Below, piece by piece: positions 34,304 through 43,669 of a DNA stretch of 64,000 nucleotides. Every line of letters begins with the position of its first letter. The stretch's first letter is position 1. The stretch comes from Variovorax paradoxus B4. Its GTDB lineage: Bacteria > Pseudomonadota > Gammaproteobacteria > Burkholderiales > Burkholderiaceae_C. Both the position numbers and the translations under genes were made by a program. The stretch is from the NCBI RefSeq assembly GCF_000463015.1, contig NC_022247.1, positions 2,108,001 through 2,172,000 of the forward strand. The letters run 5' to 3'. A model generated the notes under the pieces. It searched no databases and was not told the origin of the DNA. It saw nothing but the letters and a program-made list of their open reading frames with translations.

Positions 34304-37045
34304 TCAGCGCTCGGGGCCGAGCAGTCCCAGGATGCGCGCGCGCTGGACCACCTGCGTGCGGGTGCCGGCATCCAGCTTGGCGAACAGATTCTTGACGTGC
34401 CACTTGATGGTGGTCTCGCCCACCTGCATGGCGCGTCCGATTTCCTTGTTCGACAGGTTGCGGGCCAGCAGCGACAGCACCTCGCCCTCCTTGGGCGTGA
34501 GCACCGCGCCGTGCGTCGCGGGGAGCGCGGGCGGCGGCGCGGCGGCGCTGGCGACCGTGATCTCGGGCTGCGCGCTCTCGGCCGCGAGCGTGCCGACCCA
34601 GGCGCCGAGGTCGGGGTGCGCGTCGGAGAACACGCGCTGCAGCCCGTAGGCGCGCGCCAGGTCCATCGCTTCGCGCAGCAGCGCCTGCGAGGGCTGGCCG
34701 CAGCGCTCTTGCGCCAGCGCGCGCAGGCCGAGCAGCTCGATGTGCAGGCCGCCCTGCTTGCGCTGGCGGGCCTGGTCGTCGGCACGCGCCAGCTGCGCGA
34801 GGGCGTCCGGCCAGTCGCGCGTCGCAATGGCCGCATGGGCGCGGGCCACGTCGCGCAGCGTCTCCACGCCGCGCCGCCAGAGCGGGCCCTGCGGCAGCGC
34901 GGGGTCGGCCAGTTGTGCGTCGATGCGCTCGCACAGTTCGCGGCAGGTCTGGGCGCGGTGGCGCTGCGCGTGCAGGCGCACCTGCTCGGCGAGGCTGGCG
35001 ATGCGCAGCCGCGGCAGGCGCCGCGCGGCGCCGACCGCGTCCAATGCGGTCAGCAGTTCCAGCGCGCGGTGTTCGGCGCCTTCGGCCGCCGCGATGCGCG
35101 CGGCGGTCCGATAGGCCAGCAGCAGCGATTCCGGCAGGCCGCTGTGCTCCAGCACGTCGAGGCGGTCGGCCAGCAGCGTCGCAGCGTCGCCCGGCAGGTC
35201 GCGATCCCAGGCCACCGCGGCGAGCAGCGCAGCCAGGTTGCAGCTGAAGCGGTGGCGCCGGCCCAGCTCGGCCTCGGCGCCCGCCACGGCGGGCCGCAGC
35301 AGTTGCTCGGCCAGCAGCACCTGGCCCTCCCAGGCGTAGCTGAGGCCGATGACCAGCTCGCTCCAGCGCCGGATGTAGTCGATGCCGTGACCCGGGTGCC
35401 CGCGCATGGCCTGCTGCTGGCGCAGGCGCGCCAGCGCCGGTTCGCCTTCGAGCAGCGCGCGGTAGGCCATGCGGTTGGCGTGCGACTGCAGCAGCAGCGG
35501 GTCTGTCAGCGGCACGGCCTCGGTCCACGGCGCGTGCAGTTCGACGAAACGGTCGGGGTCGTCCGCGAACACGGCGGCGCTGCCGAGGATCAGCGCGCAT
35601 TCGCAGCGCAGGGCATCGCCGACGTCGGGCTGCGCCAGGATGCGTGCCACGAAGCGGCCGGCCTCCTCGTGCCGCTCGCTCGACGCGAGCGTCCACGCCG
35701 CTGCCAGCAGCAGGCGCGGGCGCCGGTCGAGTTCGTCGGCGGGCATCTGCGCGAGCCATTCGAGCACGGCCGCCTGCCGGCCGCGCCGCATGAGGGACTC
35801 GTACAGGCTGCGCTCCGCCAGCTCGTAGGCCGTCTGGTGCTGGCCCGCGCTCAGCGCATGGTGCGCCGCCTCGTCGAACAGGTCGTGTGCCGCCAGCCAC
35901 TGCGCCGCGCGCGCATGCACCGCGACCTGCTCGGCGGTGTCCAGCGCGCCGAAGCGCTGGCGCAGCACGTCGCGCGCCAGCGCATGCATGCGCAGCCAGT
36001 CGCCTCCTTCTGCTGCGGCGAACACCGGCGTGTCGTTGTTCAGCCGCGCCAGCCGCGCCGCGGCGTCTTCGGCACCGGACACGGCCCGGCACAGATCCGG
36101 ATGCAGCAGGTCGAGCACGGCGATGCGCACCAGGAAATCGCGATCGTCCGGGTCCAGGTTGACCAGCAGCAGCCGCACCAGCTCGCCCTGCAGTTCGCCG
36201 GCCGCCGCCGTCATGCCGGAGAGGGCAGCGTGGGCATCGGCGCCGCGCGAGATGATCGTCATCGCCAGCTGCAGGCCCAGCGGCCAGCCTTCCGTCAGCT
36301 CGTGCAGCCGGGCGGCCGTGTTGCGGTCGACGCGCGCGCCGAAGCGGGCGTGCACGAGCTGCAGGGTTTCGTCGAGGCTGAACTTCAGCAGCGCCGGACC
36401 GATCTCCACGCACTGCCCGTAGGCCACGAGGTCCTCGATGTCGAGCCGGCCGTCGGGGCGCGTGGCGATCAGCGTGCGCACGTTGGGCGGTGCGTTGCGC
36501 AGCAGGTAGGCCAGCGCCTCGCGCGAGGCCGGCGGCAGCCGCTCGGCCTCGTCGATGACCAGCACCACATCCAGCGCCGCCTGCGTCAGCTCGGACAGCA
36601 GGGCCGTGACGCTCCCGAGGTTGCCGGGCCGGTCGTCCTCGAGCACGCTGCGGCCGAAGGCAGGGCGCCCCATGGCAACGCGCAGCGCCAGCGCCAGGCT
36701 CTGAACCAGCCGGCCCGGATCGTCGTGGTTCTGCGCCGAGACCCAGGCGACCGGCATGCCCATGCCCAGGTACTCCAGCCGCCACTGCGCCAGCAGCGAG
36801 GTCTTGCCGAAGCCCGACGGTGCCTGCACCACGAACACCGCGTGGTCGCGCAGCGCATCGGCGCTGGCCAGCAGCCGGGCGCGCGACACCAGGTGGCGCG
36901 GCACGCGCGGCGGCGTCACCTTGAGCAGCAGGTCGCGGGGGGCGCCGGTCGCACCGGTCGACGGGAAGGTGGCCAAGGGTCGTTCGTGTCCGTGGTGTCT
37001 GCGGGAAGGAGGTCGGCGCCGATTTTCCGCGTCAATCCCGAGCAT
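34304..37045 (-). CDS. MalT/LAL-type LuxR transcriptional regulator
   Basis: A 913-residue STAND-class regulator. Walker A APSGFGKTS is at residues 75-83 and Walker B VVLVIDEAERL at about 160-170. A long helical repeat region (about 420-840) follows, and the LuxR HTH is at the C-terminus (LTPKEGEVLSLLARNLSNKEIG). Such proteins act as ligand- and ATP-dependent activators. It lies upstream of and in the same direction as the TauD-to-porin operon, so it is its likely activator. ATG37045 overlaps the AraC gene end by 14 bases; a TTG near 36976 is an alternative. Confidence 0.9.
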   Translation of the reverse strand: MLGIDAENRRRPPSRRHHGHERPLATFPSTGATGAPRDLLLKVTPPRVPRHLVSRARLLASADALRDHAVFVVQAPSGFGKTSLLAQWRLEYLGMGMPVAWVSAQNHDDPGRLVQSLALALRVAMGRPAFGRSVLEDDRPGNLGSVTALLSELTQAALDVVLVIDEAERLPPASREALAYLLRNAPPNVRTLIATRPDGRLDIEDLVAYGQCVEIGPALLKFSLDETLQLVHARFGARVDRNTAARLHELTEGWPLGLQLAMTIISRGADAHAALSGMTAAAGELQGELVRLLLVNLDPDDRDFLVRIAVLDLLHPDLCRAVSGAEDAAARLARLNNDTPVFAAAEGGDWLRMHALARDVLRQRFGALDTAEQVAVHARAAQWLAAHDLFDEAAHHALSAGQHQTAYELAERSLYESLMRRGRQAAVLEWLAQMPADELDRRPRLLLAAAWTLASSERHEEAGRFVARILAQPDVGDALRCECALILGSAAVFADDPDRFVELHAPWTEAVPLTDPLLLQSHANRMAYRALLEGEPALARLRQQQAMRGHPGHGIDYIRRWSELVIGLSYAWEGQVLLAEQLLRPAVAGAEAELGRRHRFSCNLAALLAAVAWDRDLPGDAATLLADRLDVLEHSGLPESLLLAYRTAARIAAAEGAEHRALELLTALDAVGAARRLPRLRIASLAEQVRLHAQRHRAQTCRELCERIDAQLADPALPQGPLWRRGVETLRDVARAHAAIATRDWPDALAQLARADDQARQRKQGGLHIELLGLRALAQERCGQPSQALLREAMDLARAYGLQRVFSDAHPDLGAWVGTLAAESAQPEITVASAAAPPPALPATHGAVLTPKEGEVLSLLARNLSNKEIGRAMQVGETTIKWHVKNLFAKLDAGTRTQVVQRARILGLLGPER

Positions 37046-38072
37046 GCAGCGCGGCCGTCCGGCGGCGCCCCGCGCTGCGCTTCGCGCGGCTTTCCTTCGC
37101 GCTGCAGCCGAACTGCGCGTGGAACCAGCGCGACAGCCCGCTGGGCGCGGAGAAGCCGAGCAGCGCCGCCACCTCGGCCAGCGGACGGTCGCTTTCCAGC
37201 ACGTGGCGCGTGGCGAGTTCCTTGCGCACGTCGTTGACGATCGACGAGAAGGTCTGCCCTTCATCGGCGAGCCGGCGCTGGACCGTGCGGCACACCACGC
37301 CCACGTGGTCCGACACCTGCTCGATGGTGCAGCGCCCGCTGGGCAACAGCTGCAGTACCGCGCGCCGCACGTCGTCGTGCAGGGCTTCGACGGGCGGCCG
37401 GGCCGAGGCATCGAGCAGCTGCTGCGCGTAGCGCGCCATGGCCGGGTCGGCCGACGGGTTGGGCGCGGCCAGGTCTTCCTTGGCGCAGACGATGCAGTTG
37501 AAGTCGTGATCGAACTCGACGGCCGGGCCCATCACCCGGCGGTGCGTGCGCAGGTCGCGCGGCGCCGGGTGCGCGAGGCACACGCGTCGCGGCTGCCAGT
37601 CGGCGCCGAGGAACTGCCGCATGATGCGCAGCATCACGCCCAGCGCGAGCTCGATGCGCTGGCGCGTGGCGCGGTTTTCCTTGCCGGGCTTCACTTCCTC
37701 GCGGATGACCACCACCTGGTCGAAGGCCTCGATCATCAGCGACAGTGAGCCGTTCAGCAGCGGCAGGTAGCGCATCAGCACATCGAGCGAATCGCGCAGC
37801 GTGGGTTGTTCGCGCACCAGCAGGCCGACGGCCCCGAGGTTGGACAGGCGCCGCGACTCCGCCATGCACAGGCCGAAGCTCTCGTTGCCGGAACGCGCGG
37901 CCGACGACTGCAGCAGCGAGGCCACGCTCTCGACGGGAATCATCAGGTCGGGTTCGTCCAGCACGCTCGGGTTCAGCCCGGCATCGAGCAGCATGCGCAC
38001 CGGGTCCAGTCCACTGGCACGGGCGACTTCGCTGTAGTTGGTGAGACTTGCCGCGCGGACCAAGGAAGACAT
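37032..38072 (-). CDS. AraC-family regulator with N-terminal ligand-binding domain, copy 1
   Basis: A 346-residue regulator of the OruR/ArgR-like AraC group. An N-terminal sensing domain (about residues 20-210) is followed by two HTH units, ending in the family signature PLAEVAALLGFSAPSGLSRW. ATG38072 is chosen because the upstream extension is not family-like. It is divergent from porin copy 2 (122 bases between starts) and overlaps the MalT-type gene, so it could regulate either side. It is related to the AraC at 43670. Confidence 0.9.
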   Translation of the reverse strand: MSSLVRAASLTNYSEVARASGLDPVRMLLDAGLNPSVLDEPDLMIPVESVASLLQSSAARSGNESFGLCMAESRRLSNLGAVGLLVREQPTLRDSLDVLMRYLPLLNGSLSLMIEAFDQVVVIREEVKPGKENRATRQRIELALGVMLRIMRQFLGADWQPRRVCLAHPAPRDLRTHRRVMGPAVEFDHDFNCIVCAKEDLAAPNPSADPAMARYAQQLLDASARPPVEALHDDVRRAVLQLLPSGRCTIEQVSDHVGVVCRTVQRRLADEGQTFSSIVNDVRKELATRHVLESDRPLAEVAALLGFSAPSGLSRWFHAQFGCSAKESRAKRSAGRRRTAALHARD

Positions 38073-38193
38073 CGAAAACCTGAGCACTGGAGTGGCATCG
38101 AAGGGTAAGTGGCTGGCGCGCAAAGTCAATCGGGAGAACACCGCCGTCACCAGAATCCAGGGCACCGAACAACAGCCATCGGAGACACCAGGC

Positions 38194-39429
38194 ATGCTCA
38201 GACCTTTCATTCTTGTTGCGGGATCTTTTTGCGCCGCCGGCGCGAGTGCCCAATCCTCACTGACCGTGTTCGGTGTCGTCGACGCGGGGATCAGTCGCTA
38301 TTCGACGAAGAGTTCGACCTACGGCTCCGCCGCGCTCTTCGGGCCGCGCACGATGCGCCAGAGCCAGACGGTGTTGTCGCCCTCGGGCTTGAGTTCGAGC
38401 CGCCTGGGCTTCCGGGGCACCGAAGACCTCGGCGGCGGCCTGGCTGCGAGCTTCTGGCTCGAGGCGCCGTTGAGCAACGACACGGGCGGCGGCATCTCCA
38501 ACTTCGGACGCCGCTCCACGCTCAGCCTGAGCGGGCCCTTCGGCGAACTGCGCCTGGGCCGCGACTACACCGCCTCGTTCTGGAACGACGCGGTGTTCGA
38601 TCCGATGACCGTCAACGGCGTGGGCACGAACCTGATCGCCGTCGTCAACAGCAACATCGCGGCCTCGCGTGCACTGGCGACCGGCGGCCTGCTCAACGGA
38701 GGCCTCTCGGCGGGCACCGACAGCTACCTGCGCACCAGCAACGCCGTCAGCTACTTCCTGCCGCCGAATCTGGGCGGCTTCTACGGCCAGGTGCAGTACG
38801 CGCTGCCGGAGAACATCAAGGTCGAAGGCGCGTCCGCCCCGGACGGCACGGGCCGCCGCGGGCGCTATGCGGGCGCACGCGCCGGCTGGTCGAACGGGGC
38901 CGTTGACGTGGCGCTGGCCTACGGCGAGAGCACGGTGGCCGACACCTTGCTCAACAAGGAGCGCATCAAGACCGTCAATCTCGGCGCGTCCTACGACTTC
39001 GGGTGGGCCAAGCTGTTCGGCGAACTGTCGCGCGTGAAGGACGTGAAGGAACGGCCGCTGACCGCCGCGGTCAGCGGCCGGTACGACGGCGCCTTGCTCG
39101 GCCTCACGGTGCCGGTCGGCCCGGGGCTGATTCGCGTCTCCTACGCCACGGTGAAGTTCGACAATGGATCGACGGTGCCCGATGCGGACGCCCGCACCAA
39201 CAAGCTCGCAGTCGGCTATGTGCATCACCTGTCGAAGCGGACGGCGCTGTACGCGTCGGTGGCCCGCATCCGCATCCGGGACGGCCACAACAACCCGACC
39301 GTGATGGGCGTGACGCCGCTGGTGCTGAGCCTGCCTGCCATCTTTCCGCAGCCGGGCTTCACCACCTCGGGCGGCTTCCAGCCCCGCGGCGCGATGGGCT
39401 ACGACGTCGGCATCCGGCACACGTTCTGA
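38194..39429 (+). CDS. Gram-negative porin (porin_4 type), copy 2
   Basis: A 411-residue trimeric-type porin with a signal peptide (MLRPFILVAGSFCAAGASA), mature start QSSLTVFGVVDAGI and terminal Phe (DVGIRHTF). It closely resembles porin copy 1, above all from SSRLGFRGTEDLGGG to the end of SYFLPPNLGGFYGQVQYAL, while the C-terminal third differs more. ATG38194 follows GGAGACACCAGGC. It converges on qor copy 2 with a 28-base gap. It probably serves uptake for module 2. Confidence 0.93.
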   Translation: MLRPFILVAGSFCAAGASAQSSLTVFGVVDAGISRYSTKSSTYGSAALFGPRTMRQSQTVLSPSGLSSSRLGFRGTEDLGGGLAASFWLEAPLSNDTGGGISNFGRRSTLSLSGPFGELRLGRDYTASFWNDAVFDPMTVNGVGTNLIAVVNSNIAASRALATGGLLNGGLSAGTDSYLRTSNAVSYFLPPNLGGFYGQVQYALPENIKVEGASAPDGTGRRGRYAGARAGWSNGAVDVALAYGESTVADTLLNKERIKTVNLGASYDFGWAKLFGELSRVKDVKERPLTAAVSGRYDGALLGLTVPVGPGLIRVSYATVKFDNGSTVPDADARTNKLAVGYVHHLSKRTALYASVARIRIRDGHNNPTVMGVTPLVLSLPAIFPQPGFTTSGGFQPRGAMGYDVGIRHTF

Positions 39430-39457
39430 GCGCCGGGCGGCGCTGCTTGTTCGTTGC

Positions 39458-40405
39458 TCAGGGCACGAGCACGGTGGCGCCGGTGGTCTTGCGGCCTTCG
39501 AGCGCGCGGTGCGCCTCGACCGCGTCGGCGAGCGCAAAGCTCTGCTGCGGTTCGCTCACGATGCGCCCGGCCAGCACGTGGCCGAACAGCTCCTCGGCCA
39601 TGGCCAGCATGTGCGAACGCGGCTGGATGTAATGCACCATCGCCGGGCGCGTGAGCCAGAGCGAGCCCTTGGCCGCCAGCAGCTTGGTGTCGATCACCAC
39701 CGAGCCCGAAGAAGTGCCGTTGCTCACCAGCGAGCCGCGCGGCTGCAGGCAGTCGAGCGACGCTTCCAATGTGTCCTTGCCCACCGAGTCGTAGACCACC
39801 GGCACGCCCTTGCCCTCGGTGATCTCGCGCACGCGCTGGGCGATGTTCTCGCGCGAGGTCACGATCGTGTGCGCGCAGCCGTTGGCCTTGGCGATGGCCG
39901 CCTTCTCGTCGGTGCTGACCGTGCCGATCATCGTCACGCCCAGGGCACGGGCCCACTGGCAGGCGATCAGGCCCACGCCGCCGGCGGCCGCGTGATAAAG
40001 AATGGTCTCGCCGCCCTGGAGCGGATAGACCTGGCGGAACAGGTACTGCGCCGTCATGCCCTTCATCATGAGCGTGGCGGCGGTGCGGTCGGAGATGCCC
40101 TCGGGCAGCGGAATCAGCACATCGGCCGGCATCACGCGCACCTGCGAGTAGGCACCTTGCGGCCCGATGAGATAGCCCACGCGGTCGCCCACGCGGATGT
40201 CGGTCACGTCCGGGCCCACGGCCTCCACCACGCCCACGGCGTCGGAGCCGAGGCCGTTGGGCAGGGCGAGCGGATAGCGCCCGGTGCGAAAGTAGATGTC
40301 GATGAAGTTGACGGCAATGAGGCTGTGGCGCACGCGCGCCTGGCCGGGACCGGGTTCGCCGACCTCGACGTGTTCGAGCTTCAGGACGTCGGCGCCGCCG
40401 GTCTC
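39458..40405. repeat. 948-bp direct repeat, copy B (partner 29540-30487)
   Basis: This block is the second copy of the qor coding region, in the same orientation as copy A and 9918 bases away. Identity ends at 40405, inside codon 7-8 of the gene, and at the stop codon on the other side. It gives a substrate for deletion or duplication of the intervening 10 kb by recombination. Confidence 0.85.
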
Positions 40406-40429
40406 ATAGAAGCGGATGGCCTGGTTCAT
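39458..40429 (-). CDS. Zeta-crystallin-like quinone/enone oxidoreductase, copy 2
   Basis: A 323-residue protein identical to copy 1 except in the first residues (MNQAIRFYETGG against MVKAIRFHETGG). The AAAGGVG NADPH motif and MDR fold are the same. Unlike copy 1 it stands alone, antiparallel to the genes around it and divergent from Bug module 2 (197 bases between starts). This orientation suggests that it was inserted or rearranged on its own. Confidence 0.92.
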   Translation of the reverse strand: MNQAIRFYETGGADVLKLEHVEVGEPGPGQARVRHSLIAVNFIDIYFRTGRYPLALPNGLGSDAVGVVEAVGPDVTDIRVGDRVGYLIGPQGAYSQVRVMPADVLIPLPEGISDRTAATLMMKGMTAQYLFRQVYPLQGGETILYHAAAGGVGLIACQWARALGVTMIGTVSTDEKAAIAKANGCAHTIVTSRENIAQRVREITEGKGVPVVYDSVGKDTLEASLDCLQPRGSLVSNGTSSGSVVIDTKLLAAKGSLWLTRPAMVHYIQPRSHMLAMAEELFGHVLAGRIVSEPQQSFALADAVEAHRALEGRKTTGATVLVP

Positions 40430-40626
40430 GGTGCGTCTCCTGGAGTGTCTGGGTGCATGGAAGCGCTCATTCTTGCGGCGTGCCGCGGCGACCGGAAGCA
40501 CCGCCGCGGCGATGTCCCAAATCGACAAGCAGACGCCCCAATAAAGCAAGAACAGAGGGCGGGGTGCGCCGGATACTGGCGGTGTTGGCCCACCGAGGCC
40601 TGCATGACAAGAACCGGAGACAACCC

Positions 40627-41595
40627 ATGAAACTGCTGCACTTTGCACGCGCCGCGGCGGCGCTGGTCGGATGCTCGATGGCCCTCGGGGCCTGGGCGCT
40701 GGGCGACAAGCCCGTGAAGCTCATCGTTCCCGCGCCGCCGGGCGGCACGATGGACATCGTCGCCCGCGTCGTCGGGCAACAGATGGCACTGGACATCGGC
40801 CGGCCCGTGATCATCGAGAACCGCCCCGGCGCCGGCGGCTCGATCGGCCTGCAGGCCATGCTGCAGGCGGCGCCCGACGGCAACACCATCGTGCTGGCTG
40901 CGAGCAACGTGCTGGCGGAGACGCCGCAGGTGGTGAAGATGCCGTTCGACCCGCTCAAGGACGTGGTGCCCATCGCGTCGGTGGCGCGGTCGGGCGTGGT
41001 GCTCGTGTCGGCGGCCAGCTACCCGGCCAAGGACTTCCAGGGCCTGATCGCCGAGCTGAAGGCGCGCAAGGGCAAGGCCAGCTTCGCCAGCTACAGCCCC
41101 GGCACCGTCTCGCAATACGCCGGGCTGATCCTCAACGACGGCGCCGGGCTGGACATGCAGCACGTTGGCTACCCCGGCTCACCGCCCGCGCTGCAGGACC
41201 TGCTCGGCGGCCAGGTCGACATCATGTTCGACGGCATGCTGACCTCGACGCCGCTCATCAAGGCCGGCAAGCTGCGCCCCTATGCCTTCACCGGCAAGAC
41301 CCGCTCGCGCTTCCTGTCCGACGTGCCGACCACGACCGAACTCGGCTACCCGGACCTCCAGTTCCGTGGCTGGGTCGGCTTCATCGGCTCCAGCAAGCTG
41401 CCGGCCGACGTGCTGGCCAAGCTGCATGCCGTGATCGAGAAGGCCGGCCAGGCCCCCGCCGTGCAGCAGAAGCTGATCGACGTGGGGCTGGAGCCCGAAC
41501 TCAGCGTCGACACGCCCGCGCTCATCGCCGAGACCCGGGCGCTGTCGGAGCGCAACGCCGCCATCGTCAAGAAGTACCGCATCCAGGCGAACTGA
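40627..41595 (+). CDS. Bug family (TctC-like) solute-binding protein, module 2
   Basis: A 322-residue periplasmic protein with a signal peptide (MKLLHFARAAAALVGCS, cleavage near AWALG). The mature start KLIVPAPPGGTMDIVAR and the ENRPGAGGSIGLQAM block are Bug hallmarks. It is clearly related to the protein at 31134 (shared FDPLKDV, FASYS and DMQHV segments). It heads a + strand unit with TauD copy 2 and BKACE copy 2. No membrane permease accompanies it. Confidence 0.93.
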   Translation: MKLLHFARAAAALVGCSMALGAWALGDKPVKLIVPAPPGGTMDIVARVVGQQMALDIGRPVIIENRPGAGGSIGLQAMLQAAPDGNTIVLAASNVLAETPQVVKMPFDPLKDVVPIASVARSGVVLVSAASYPAKDFQGLIAELKARKGKASFASYSPGTVSQYAGLILNDGAGLDMQHVGYPGSPPALQDLLGGQVDIMFDGMLTSTPLIKAGKLRPYAFTGKTRSRFLSDVPTTTELGYPDLQFRGWVGFIGSSKLPADVLAKLHAVIEKAGQAPAVQQKLIDVGLEPELSVDTPALIAETRALSERNAAIVKKYRIQAN

Positions 41596-41626
41596 CCTGC
41601 ACCCGCCATTCCAACGGAGACCTCTC

Positions 41627-42469
41627 ATGAAGATCAGACCCGTCACGCCCTCCCTCGGGGCGGAAGTCACCGACGTTCACCTGGGCGAGGCTTCGCGCGA
41701 CCCCGAGCGCTTTGCGCCCATCCGCGCTGCGCTGCTCAAGCACAAGGTGCTGTTCTTTCGCGGCCAGGACATCACGCGCGCCGAGCACGTGGCCTTTGCC
41801 AAGCGCTTCGGCCCGCTGGAAGACCATCCGGTGCTCGGCTCCGACCCCGATCACCCGGGGCTGGTGCTCATCCATCGCAGCGACAACAAGCACAGCTACG
41901 AGAACACCTACCACTGCGACGGCCTGTGGCGCCCGACCCCGCCGCTGGGCTCGGTGCTGCGCTGCATCGAATGCCCCGAGATCGGCGGCGACACCATCTG
42001 GGTGAACATGGTGCAGGCGCACGACGAGCTGCCCGAAGAGATCAAGCAGAAGATCGCCAAGCTGCGCGCCAAGGCCAGCATCGAGCATTCGTTCGGCGCC
42101 GTCATGCCGATGGAAGCCCGCCTCAAGCTGGGCCAGGACAACCCGCCCGTGGAGCACCCCGTGGTGCGCACGCACCCCGAGACCGGCGAGAAGGTGCTCT
42201 ATGTGGGCAGCTTCACCACGCACTTCGTGAATTACAGCACCCCCGAGAACGTGCGGCACGGCATCGACAAGACGCCGGGCGCGGCGCTTCTTTTGAACTA
42301 CCTGCTCAGCCGGGCCACCATTCCCGAGTACCAGGTGCGCTGGTCGTGGCAGCCGGGTGACGTGGTCGTCTGGGACAACCGCAGCACGCAGCACTACGCG
42401 CTGAACGACTACTGGCCCGCGCCGCGAAAGATGGAACGCGCCGGCATCGTGGGCGACGTGCCGTACTGA
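41627..42469 (+). CDS. TauD/TfdA-family 2-oxoglutarate dioxygenase, copy 2
   Basis: A 280-residue paralog of the enzyme at 33253. The iron ligands are His96 and Asp98 (TYHCDGLW) and His256 (STQHYAL), with Arg267 and Arg271 for 2-oxoglutarate. It lacks the ~20-residue N-terminal extension of copy 1. The residue after the first His is Cys instead of Thr, and the region after it differs (RPTPPLGS), so the substrate may not be the same. It lies 31 bases after the Bug gene and 50 before BKACE copy 2. Confidence 0.92.
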   Translation: MKIRPVTPSLGAEVTDVHLGEASRDPERFAPIRAALLKHKVLFFRGQDITRAEHVAFAKRFGPLEDHPVLGSDPDHPGLVLIHRSDNKHSYENTYHCDGLWRPTPPLGSVLRCIECPEIGGDTIWVNMVQAHDELPEEIKQKIAKLRAKASIEHSFGAVMPMEARLKLGQDNPPVEHPVVRTHPETGEKVLYVGSFTTHFVNYSTPENVRHGIDKTPGAALLLNYLLSRATIPEYQVRWSWQPGDVVVWDNRSTQHYALNDYWPAPRKMERAGIVGDVPY

Positions 42470-42519
42470 GCCGTGCGCTTCCTTCCGATATCCGCATTGC
42501 AACCAGAAGACGCCACGCC

Positions 42520-43578
42520 ATGAACTTCCTCGACGGCCACCTCTTTCCCGAAAACCAGCAGCCGCTGATCATCACCGCTGCCCCCTATGCACCGGGCTGG
42601 CTTCCCTCCGACTTCCCGGGCGAGATCCCGGTCACGATGGAGGAGCAGATCCAGAAGGCGGTCGATTGCTACAACGCCGGCGCCACCGTGCTGCACCTGC
42701 ACGTACGCGAACTCGACGGCAAGGGCAGCAAGCGGCTGTCCAAGTTCAACGAGCTGATCGCCGGCGTGCGCGCACGCGTGCCCGAAATGATCATCCAGGT
42801 GGGCGGCTCGATCAGCTTCGCACCGGAGAGCGAAGGCGCCGCCGCCAAGTGGCTGAGCGACGACACGCGCCACATGCTGGCCGAACTGGAGCCGACGCCC
42901 GACCAGGTGACGGTGACGGTCAACACCTCGCAGATGAACGTCACGGAGCATGCCGAACTGGCGGACTTCAAGGGCACCTCGCGCGAAATCCCGGCCATCT
43001 TCGAGGCCTACAAGGAAATGACGGTGCCGGCGCAGCCCGGCTGGGTCGAGGAGCACATCCGCCGTCTCACCAAGGCCGGCATCCAGAGCGCCTTCCAGTG
43101 CTACAACATCAACAGCTTCGAGTCGGTCGAGCGGCTCATGCGCCGCGGCGTCTACAAGGGCCCGCTGGTGATGAACTGGGTGGCGATCAGCGGCGGCATG
43201 GACGCGCCGAACATCTACAACCTCGCCAACTTCGTGCGTGCGGTGCCCGACGGCGCGGTGCTTACCGTGGAAAGCTCGGTGCGCAACGTGCTGCCTGTGA
43301 ACATGATGGGCATCGCCATGGGCCTGCACGTGCGCTGCGGCACCGAGGACGTGCTGTGGAACCAGACGCGCTCGGCCAAGATCGGCACCGTGGCGCAGAT
43401 CGGGCAGCTGGTGGAAATCTCGCGCCAGTTCGGCCGCCCGATCGCCACGGCGCAGCAGGCGCGCGAGATCTCGAAGATCGGCGTGTTCTACGAGACGGCC
43501 GAAGAATCGCTGGCGGCCAACGGCTTCGCGCCGAATCGCAACGGGGCCAACCAGGGCTTCCTGCGCAAGGCGGCCTGA
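42520..43578 (+). CDS. BKACE (DUF849) beta-keto acid cleavage enzyme, copy 2
   Basis: A 352-residue enzyme with the HLHVRE metal site (His59 and His61) and the same start (MNFLDGHLFPENQQP) as copy 1. Differences from copy 1 cluster around residues 140-165 (EHAELADFKGTSREIPAIFE). It ends the Bug-TauD-BKACE unit. Its reaction should convert a beta-keto acid plus acetyl-CoA to acetoacetate and an acyl-CoA; the acid is unknown. Confidence 0.92.
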   Translation: MNFLDGHLFPENQQPLIITAAPYAPGWLPSDFPGEIPVTMEEQIQKAVDCYNAGATVLHLHVRELDGKGSKRLSKFNELIAGVRARVPEMIIQVGGSISFAPESEGAAAKWLSDDTRHMLAELEPTPDQVTVTVNTSQMNVTEHAELADFKGTSREIPAIFEAYKEMTVPAQPGWVEEHIRRLTKAGIQSAFQCYNINSFESVERLMRRGVYKGPLVMNWVAISGGMDAPNIYNLANFVRAVPDGAVLTVESSVRNVLPVNMMGIAMGLHVRCGTEDVLWNQTRSAKIGTVAQIGQLVEISRQFGRPIATAQQAREISKIGVFYETAEESLAANGFAPNRNGANQGFLRKAA

Positions 43579-43669
43579 GAGAGCGCATCGCGATGACGAG
43601 GCGTTTCACGCACGCGTTCTGGCGCCTGCTGGAGGACATGTCGCATGCCCTGCGCTTCGAAGACCTGGC

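Noticed and set aside
33857..37237. A very long open frame on the + strand antisense to the MalT-type regulator
   Set aside because: It has no domain, start signal or signal peptide, and mirrors the codon structure of the - strand gene, as is common in GC-rich DNA.
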